This document shows, piece by piece, positions 6,648 to 11,558 of a stretch of DNA of 11,558 bases. The translations under genes were made by a program, and so were the position numbers. Numbering within the stretch: the stretch's first letter is position 1; every line of letters begins with the position of its first letter. This DNA comes from an uncultured Gemmatimonadaceae bacterium (GTDB lineage: Bacteria; Gemmatimonadota; Gemmatimonadetes; Gemmatimonadales; Gemmatimonadaceae): contig CATPBN010000054.1 of assembly GCA_955652635.1 (NCBI GenBank), positions 1 through 11,558 on the forward strand, read 5' to 3'. Under the pieces are notes generated by a model. It had not been told where the DNA came from and searched no databases. It was given only the letters and a program-made list of their open reading frames with translations.

Positions 6648-7960
6648 GCCAGAAAGTTTCCGGTGGTCGCCCCGTAGCATGGGAAGACGCCGGAAGGCAG
6701 GTCGCGCCAGTCCTGGGCAGTTATTCAGCAATCGTCGTTATCTCCAGTGATCCCCTCGCCGCGGCCTACGTCGCGCTGGGAATCGCGCGCGCTGAAGCAG
6801 AGCACAGACGCTCCGTCGTGGGCGATCTCGTCGGTGATCTCCCTCCGTTGCGCTCTCTGATAACAGAAGAAGAACCGCATGGCATAACGGACAGCATTCT
6901 CTACGGAGTCTCGCTCAACAAGATCGGCTACCAAGTGGCAGGAGTCCCAAACCTTTACGTAATGCCGAGCGGGACTGACCCGTTAATCGACGCCGAGATC
7001 ATGCGGAGCCAGAGGTGGACAAAACTCGCAAGCGGCTTTGCCGAGGCGGGCGCGTTTCTCATTCTCGTCGCGAGCAATGATGCGCCGGGACTATCTGACC
7101 TGCTGGAGCAGCTCGATGGAACTGTCCTCGTCAAGGACGCGGAGCTGCAGAACGCGCCCTCGGCGCTGGTGCTCGCGCGCGTAGCCGGCCCTACGCGCAC
7201 ACTGAAGCTTCCCCTCCACCGAATCAGGGCGGGTGCAGCACACTGGCCGCGTCACAAATGGCTTTATCCGGCGCTCGGCGCGCTCGCGGTATTGGTGTTG
7301 GGCGGCGTGGCATTGGCACTCATGCTCGGTCGGACTCGCCAAACGGCTCAGCCTGCGAACGACGTTGTGAAAGCCGCGCCAGTCCCGCGGCCCGTACCTC
7401 CACCGCCGCGGCCCGCGCCGGAAACGCTCTACATCGCTCCGCTGGCGAATGCGAGCGATTCCCTGTCGGCGTCGGCGTTCTCCGTCGAATTACTGGTCGC
7501 AAACACCGCCGAAGGTGCTAACTTGTTCGTGCGGAAAAATGGCGCGGCACTTCCAGCGGCGACCGTGTCGCCGGTCCAAATTGGTCCGGAGCGAGCCACA
7601 TGGTACAGGGTGACGGCTGGTGCTTACCCGAGGAGAGATCAGGCTGATTCGCTGCTGCGCGCGCTGCGGGAGTCGAGACTCCTCGCCAACGACTCCGTCG
7701 AACACGTCATGCAAACACCGCTGGCGTTGCTCGTCGACAGCGTGCCGTCTCAGGGTGGGATCGTCGATGCCATTCGCGCGGCCGTCCAGAAGTACGCCGC
7801 GCGCGGCTTGCCGGTGTACACGCTGATGCAGGATGATGGAGGCGCAAGGATCTACGAGGGCGCCTTCACCACGGCCGCTCAGTCGGCCGAACTGATCAAG
7901 TCCTTACGTGCGACGGGCCTCAAACCCGTTCTTGTTTACCGAACCGGGAGTGCACCTTAG
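6644..7960 (+). CDS. Inner-membrane protein: degenerate MinD/BY-kinase-like domain plus two SPOR-like domains
   Basis: This 438-residue protein has three parts. Residues about 28-185 resemble the MinD/ParA and CpsD-type (BY-kinase) P-loop fold: a hydrophobic strand, a loop SSDPLAAAY (34-42) where the Walker A GxGK[ST] should be, a VVGDLVGD strand (58-65) like the second Walker motif of BY-kinases, an HGITDSIL segment, and NLYVMPSGTDP. The Walker A Gly and Lys are absent, so nucleotide hydrolysis is unlikely. One transmembrane helix follows (about 206-230), then a Pro-rich linker (about 245-262). The periplasmic part has a SPOR-like repeat at about 278-368 (WYRVTAGAYPRRDQAD core) and a second, more diverged one at about 371-435 (ARIYEGAFTTAAQSAEL core). 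The start overlaps the upstream stop and the TAG overlaps the smc start. The fold assignment is from pattern reading. A septum-associated scaffold or signalling role is inferred. Confidence 0.88.
   Translation: MSQKVSGGRPVAWEDAGRQVAPVLGSYSAIVVISSDPLAAAYVALGIARAEAEHRRSVVGDLVGDLPPLRSLITEEEPHGITDSILYGVSLNKIGYQVAGVPNLYVMPSGTDPLIDAEIMRSQRWTKLASGFAEAGAFLILVASNDAPGLSDLLEQLDGTVLVKDAELQNAPSALVLARVAGPTRTLKLPLHRIRAGAAHWPRHKWLYPALGALAVLVLGGVALALMLGRTRQTAQPANDVVKAAPVPRPVPPPPRPAPETLYIAPLANASDSLSASAFSVELLVANTAEGANLFVRKNGAALPAATVSPVQIGPERATWYRVTAGAYPRRDQADSLLRALRESRLLANDSVEHVMQTPLALLVDSVPSQGGIVDAIRAAVQKYAARGLPVYTLMQDDGGARIYEGAFTTAAQSAELIKSLRATGLKPVLVYRTGSAP
7946..7950 (+). promoter_or_regulatory. Ribosome binding site of smc
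   Basis: GGGAG lies 9 bases before the GTG at 7960, in the end of the preceding gene. Stop and start overlap by one base (TAGTG), so smc translation is probably coupled to the SPOR gene. Confidence 0.75.
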
Positions 7961-10900
7961 TGCGTTTAACGAAGCTCGAGATCCACGGATTCAAGTCATT
8001 CGCTGACCGCATCGAAATGGTGTTCGAGCCCGGCGTGACTGCGATAGTGGGCCCTAACGGCTGCGGAAAATCAAACGTCTCGGATGCCGTGCGCTGGGTG
8101 CTCGGAGAACAGCGCGCCAAGGCGCTGCGGGGCGCGAAGATGGAAGAGGTGATCTTCCAGGGATCTTCCGCGCGGCGTGCGGTGAACGTCGCTGAAGTAT
8201 CGCTGCATTTCGAGAATGACGATGGGGCACTCGACATTCCGTTCCGCGACGTTGTGATAACGCGGAGACTGAGTCGCTCCGGCGAAAGCGATTATTTCCT
8301 CAACAGCTCTCCCTGCCGCTTGCGGGACATCCACGACATGGTGCGTGGCACTGGACTCGGCGCTGATTCCGGCGTGGTGATCGAGGCGAGGATGATCGAC
8401 GCGCTGCTCTCCGACAGGCCCGACGACCGGCGTGAGCTGTTCGAGGAAGCCGCCGGGGTGGGCCTCTATCGCGATCGCAAGCGCAGCGCGGAACGGCGTC
8501 TCGAGGAAACCGCAACGGACCTGGCTCGCATCGACGACCTAATTGCCGAAGTCCAGAGCCAGGTGCGTTCGCTGGCGCGCCAGAGAAAACGCGCCGAGCG
8601 CCACGGTGAGCTGATGGCCCGCCGGTTTACGCTCGAAGTCGCGCACGCTTCGCGCGAGATGGACGCGTGGCGCGGCGATCTCCTCCTGCTCGAGGAGCGA
8701 GTCACGAGCCTTCGCATTGAGGTGCCCGCGGAAGAAGAGCGTCTTCGGAGCGCTGAATCAGCGCGCGATGCTGCTCTCGCTGCTCGCACGACCGCTGAAG
8801 CCAGACGTACGGAGCTGGGCCGACTCGTCACCGACCAGCGGGAGAGCACCCAACAGCTGCGCGGCGAGATAGCAGTTGCCGAGGAGAGACTGCGCAATTC
8901 GACCTCGCGTCGGCAGCGTGCGGAAGAGGAACGCCGCGAGGGCGACGCAGTCGCGGGGCGCGTCAGCTCGGAGCTCGAGCGCGCTTCCAGTGAGCTGGCC
9001 CAGCTCCATGCCGTGCTCGCCACGGCTGACGAAGCGCTGAGCTCTCACGCCCGGCACGAGGAGGAAGTTCGCGGAGCTCTCAACGTGGCACGTTCCAATG
9101 TCGAGCACGGTGATCGAACCTTGCGCGAGCTCCGTGAGGAGCTGCACCGCGCGGACCTCGACCGCCAGAGCAGCGAGCGCGAACGGTCCGAGATCGCCGC
9201 ACGAAGGTCGACGCTCGAAGCAGAGCAAGCGCAGCTCTTCGATGCGGCGGAAGTGTCGCGCCGCGATCTGGCCGCGGCGGAAGACGCCGCTACCATCGCA
9301 GCGACGCGCGTCGCGGAGACCACTGCCGCCGCCGATGACGCGCGTGATTTTGCTCTACAGGCCCGCGAGCGGGATAACGCGGCGAGAACTGAGCTCCTTC
9401 GCGCCGACGAGCTGCACACTGCATCAGTTGCCAAGCTGAACGCCCTCGAAGCGCTCGAGAGGGAGCGGGTTGGACTCGCGCCGGCGGCGGCGCGGCTCCT
9501 CAAGGAGCGCGGCGTTTTTGGAGAAGGCGCCGTGCTGGGCCTGCTCAGCGACTTCATCAGCGCCGATGTGAATTCGGCCGCGCTGGTAGAGCGCTTCCTG
9601 GGCGCCACTGTGAACGCGGTGCTCGTGCGCGACCGGGCCGTGGCAGAGGCTGTGCGCGCCTGGCACGCGTCGGCTGAGCCCGGACCGCTGCTGCTCCTGC
9701 CCGTGGCCTCGTTGGTCGAGCAACCAGCGGACACCTCGGAGACTTCAAGCGGACTCGCCGGACTGGTGGCAGCGTCCTCGCCGGCGAGTGCGTGGGTACG
9801 GTCCCTCCTGGGACGTGTCATCCCGATGGAGAGCGGCACTGCATTCGTGGACGCGCGCGGGGCGATCTGGCTGCCGGCAGCCGAGTCCGGACCGGGTCCT
9901 CTTCGGCGGCGCGCGGAAATCGTCGAGCTCAAGCAGGCGGTGACGAACAGCGCGACCGCTCGCCACAACGCCGCAGCCGCAGCGGAATCCGAGCGGGCGG
10001 CGCTCGCGTCAGCTGAGCGCGCAGCTATGGTCGCCCAGGAAGCCGCTGCCCAGGCCACCCGGGCCAACGTCGAAGCAGCTGACCACTCCAGTGCATTAGC
10101 GCGACAGCACCAACGAGCCGCGCGCGAGGCCGCGGAAGCACGCGCCCTTATCGAGAGACTTGGTGAGCGCGAATCCTTGGCTCTCACGCGTCTGGAAACG
10201 CTGGCGGGCAGTGCGCGCGAGATCGGAGCCAGGATCTCCGAGCACGAAGCCGTCGTGTCCGCCGCGCGCGAGATGCTCGCGACGGCCGAGCAGAAACAGG
10301 ACGAGGCGCGCGACCAGCGAACAGCAAGTCAGATTCGTCGCGCGCAGGCGCAGGCGCAGCTCGAGGTTGCGGCGGATCGGCGGCGACATCTGAGGGACGA
10401 ATTCGCTTCGGCAACTGGACGCCTCGAGTCATTGCAGCTCGAGCTCACCACCCTGTCGAGCGCCGACGCGCAGCTCACGCAACAGCTGTCGCAGTGGCAG
10501 AGCGATCTCGACGCGAGACAGGCCACGCTCGTAGACGCCGAGCAGAAGCTTGTGGACGCCGAGCTGGCAGTTCGTGAAGTGGACGAGCGTTTGACGACCA
10601 ACGAGCACGCGCTCACGGAAATGAGGCACCATGTCGCGGCGCTTGGAGAGGAGCTGCACTCCGCGGAGCTCCGCTACACTGAGCTGTCGGGACGGAGAAT
10701 GGCAATACGGGAGAGACTCGAGGCGGAGTGGAAGAAGCCCGTCGACGAGTTGCTCGCCGGTGTAGAAGCATTGGAGCTGGACGACGAGAACCTGCGTGCA
10801 GAAGCCGCGGTGGTCCGCGAGCAGCTGGACGCGCTCGGCCCGGTCAATCCGCTGGCGATCGAGGAGCATGACGAAGAGACGAAGCGACTCTCGTTCCTTA

Positions 10901-11532
10901 CCGCGCAGCGCGATGACCTCAATTCGGCGAAGTCCTCCCTACAGCAGGCCATTCGCGAAATCGATACGACGGCGCGGGACTTGTTCCTGCAGACCTTCGT
11001 CAAGGTTCGCGAAAACTTCCGCAACATCTTCATGACGCTCTTCGGTGGTGGCGAATGCGATCTGAGGCTCGAAAACCCCGAGAGTCCGCTCGAGGGAGAC
11101 ATCGAGATCCACGCGTCGCCGCGCGGAAAGCGCACTCAGCGGATCCACCTGCTTTCGAGCGGAGAGAAAGCGCTCGTCGCGCTGTCACTGCTCTTCGGAA
11201 TCTTCCTGACGAAACCGAGTCCCTTCTGCCTGCTGGACGAGGTGGACGCTCCGCTCGACGATCAGAACATTGGACACTTCGTTCGCATGCTCAATCGATT
11301 CAAAGCAAACACTCAATTCATCGTGATCACACACAATCCGCGCACGACGACGGAAGCGGCGGATGCCGTGTACGGCGTGACGATGCAGGAACCGGGCGTC
11401 TCGTCGCTGGTGAGCGTCCGCATGCGCGGCAGAACCGTGGATGAGACCATTTCTCCCGACCATCCCGCGCACACACCGCAGCTGCACGACGAGCCCGCAG
11501 AAGTCGCCGACACAGCGCCAGTTATCGCTTAA
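7960..11532 (+). CDS. smc: Chromosome segregation protein SMC
   Basis: SMC is the ATPase core of the bacterial condensin SMC-ScpAB, which dimerises, entraps and extrudes DNA and aids origin segregation. At 1190 residues the protein is full length for the family. The N-terminal head has the typical LxIHGFKSFAD start and Walker A GPNGCGKSN (31-39). A long Ala/Arg/Glu-rich coiled coil runs about 165-500, a hinge about 505-648 (ending in LRRRAEIVELK), and a return coil to about 985. The C-terminal head has the ABC signature LSSGEKAL (from residue 1065), Walker B FCLLDEVD with Asp1093 and catalytic Glu1094, a D-loop APLDD, and the FIVITHNP switch segment. The signature is LSSGE rather than the usual LSGGE. 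The GTG start is fixed by the conserved N-terminus and a good binding site. scpA and scpB are not in this window. Confidence 0.98.
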   Translation: MRLTKLEIHGFKSFADRIEMVFEPGVTAIVGPNGCGKSNVSDAVRWVLGEQRAKALRGAKMEEVIFQGSSARRAVNVAEVSLHFENDDGALDIPFRDVVITRRLSRSGESDYFLNSSPCRLRDIHDMVRGTGLGADSGVVIEARMIDALLSDRPDDRRELFEEAAGVGLYRDRKRSAERRLEETATDLARIDDLIAEVQSQVRSLARQRKRAERHGELMARRFTLEVAHASREMDAWRGDLLLLEERVTSLRIEVPAEEERLRSAESARDAALAARTTAEARRTELGRLVTDQRESTQQLRGEIAVAEERLRNSTSRRQRAEEERREGDAVAGRVSSELERASSELAQLHAVLATADEALSSHARHEEEVRGALNVARSNVEHGDRTLRELREELHRADLDRQSSERERSEIAARRSTLEAEQAQLFDAAEVSRRDLAAAEDAATIAATRVAETTAAADDARDFALQARERDNAARTELLRADELHTASVAKLNALEALERERVGLAPAAARLLKERGVFGEGAVLGLLSDFISADVNSAALVERFLGATVNAVLVRDRAVAEAVRAWHASAEPGPLLLLPVASLVEQPADTSETSSGLAGLVAASSPASAWVRSLLGRVIPMESGTAFVDARGAIWLPAAESGPGPLRRRAEIVELKQAVTNSATARHNAAAAAESERAALASAERAAMVAQEAAAQATRANVEAADHSSALARQHQRAAREAAEARALIERLGERESLALTRLETLAGSAREIGARISEHEAVVSAAREMLATAEQKQDEARDQRTASQIRRAQAQAQLEVAADRRRHLRDEFASATGRLESLQLELTTLSSADAQLTQQLSQWQSDLDARQATLVDAEQKLVDAELAVREVDERLTTNEHALTEMRHHVAALGEELHSAELRYTELSGRRMAIRERLEAEWKKPVDELLAGVEALELDDENLRAEAAVVREQLDALGPVNPLAIEEHDEETKRLSFLTAQRDDLNSAKSSLQQAIREIDTTARDLFLQTFVKVRENFRNIFMTLFGGGECDLRLENPESPLEGDIEIHASPRGKRTQRIHLLSSGEKALVALSLLFGIFLTKPSPFCLLDEVDAPLDDQNIGHFVRMLNRFKANTQFIVITHNPRTTTEAADAVYGVTMQEPGVSSLVSVRMRGRTVDETISPDHPAHTPQLHDEPAEVADTAPVIA

Positions 11533-11558
11533 ATGCTAGTAGTCATGCAGCACGACGC
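11533..11558 (+). CDS. Start of a further gene, possibly AroF-type DAHP synthase (3' end missing)
   Basis: An ATG follows the smc TAA directly (TAAATG). The eight complete codons read MLVVMQHD, with a partial ninth codon that can only be Ala. This resembles the N-terminus of type I 3-deoxy-7-phosphoheptulonate synthases of the Thermotoga/Bacillus kind, which begin MIVVMK or similar and catalyse the first step of the shikimate pathway. No strong ribosome binding site is seen, so it would rely on coupling to smc. With so few residues the product is a guess; the presence of a coding start is somewhat more likely. Confidence 0.4.

Larger units (their letters stand above)
1597..11558 (+). other. 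Probable operon rsfS to smc and beyond
   Basis: Five complete genes and one gene start follow each other on one strand. The junctions are a 5-base gap, a 3-base gap, a 4-base overlap (TTGA), a 1-base overlap (TAGTG) and zero spacing (TAAATG). No terminator or promoter-sized gap is found between them, so a single transcript from the 1478-1596 region is likely. Internal promoters within coding sequence cannot be excluded. Confidence 0.65.

Noticed and set aside
8466..9023. 185-codon Ser/Arg-rich open frame on the - strand
   Set aside because: Antisense shadow of the smc N-terminal coiled coil, low complexity and with no supporting context.
9045..10187. 380-codon open frame on the - strand inside smc
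   Set aside because: It is wholly antisense to the well-supported smc coiled coil and hinge. Its product is low-complexity Ala/Ser/Arg-rich, as expected from the GC-rich codon pattern of smc read backwards.

Overview
The window reads as a chromosomal housekeeping and cell-envelope segment of a Gram-negative, fairly GC-rich bacterium. The mix of a DUF2232-like membrane protein next to rplI, long propeller proteins, SPOR proteins and an smc gene suggests Gemmatimonadota or a relative. That assignment is from general resemblance and no database search was run. All genes are on the + strand, and no mobile elements, tRNAs, rRNAs or CRISPR arrays were seen.

Left part (1-1477): the 3' end of a DUF2232/YybS-like multi-pass membrane protein that is cut by the window edge, then rplI (ribosomal protein bL9) with its own probable extended -10 promoter. 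A strong Rho-independent terminator with a perfect 10-bp stem closes this unit.

Middle (1478-1596): a 119-base control region. It holds a long imperfect inverted repeat, a possible promoter, and a perfect 7-bp palindromic hairpin just before the next gene.

Right part (1597-11558): a very tightly packed probable operon. It runs rsfS (ribosome silencing factor), a 1061-residue outer-membrane protein, a propeller-SPOR lipoprotein, an inner-membrane protein with a degenerate MinD/BY-kinase-like domain and two SPOR-like repeats, smc, and the first codons of a further gene, possibly an aroF-type DAHP synthase. Gene junctions range from a 4-base overlap to a 5-base gap. Two starts are TTG and one is GTG.

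The three genes between rsfS and smc are the most interesting content. The first joins an HExxH metallopeptidase domain, a six-repeat TolB-like propeller and an Omp85-type barrel in one chain. The second is a predicted lipoprotein with a propeller and a peptidoglycan-binding SPOR domain. The third spans the inner membrane, with a cytoplasmic P-loop-like domain that has lost its Walker A lysine and periplasmic SPOR-like domains. Together they could reach from outer membrane through septal peptidoglycan to the cytoplasm, co-expressed with the chromosome condensin. That functional link is inference from domains and gene order only.
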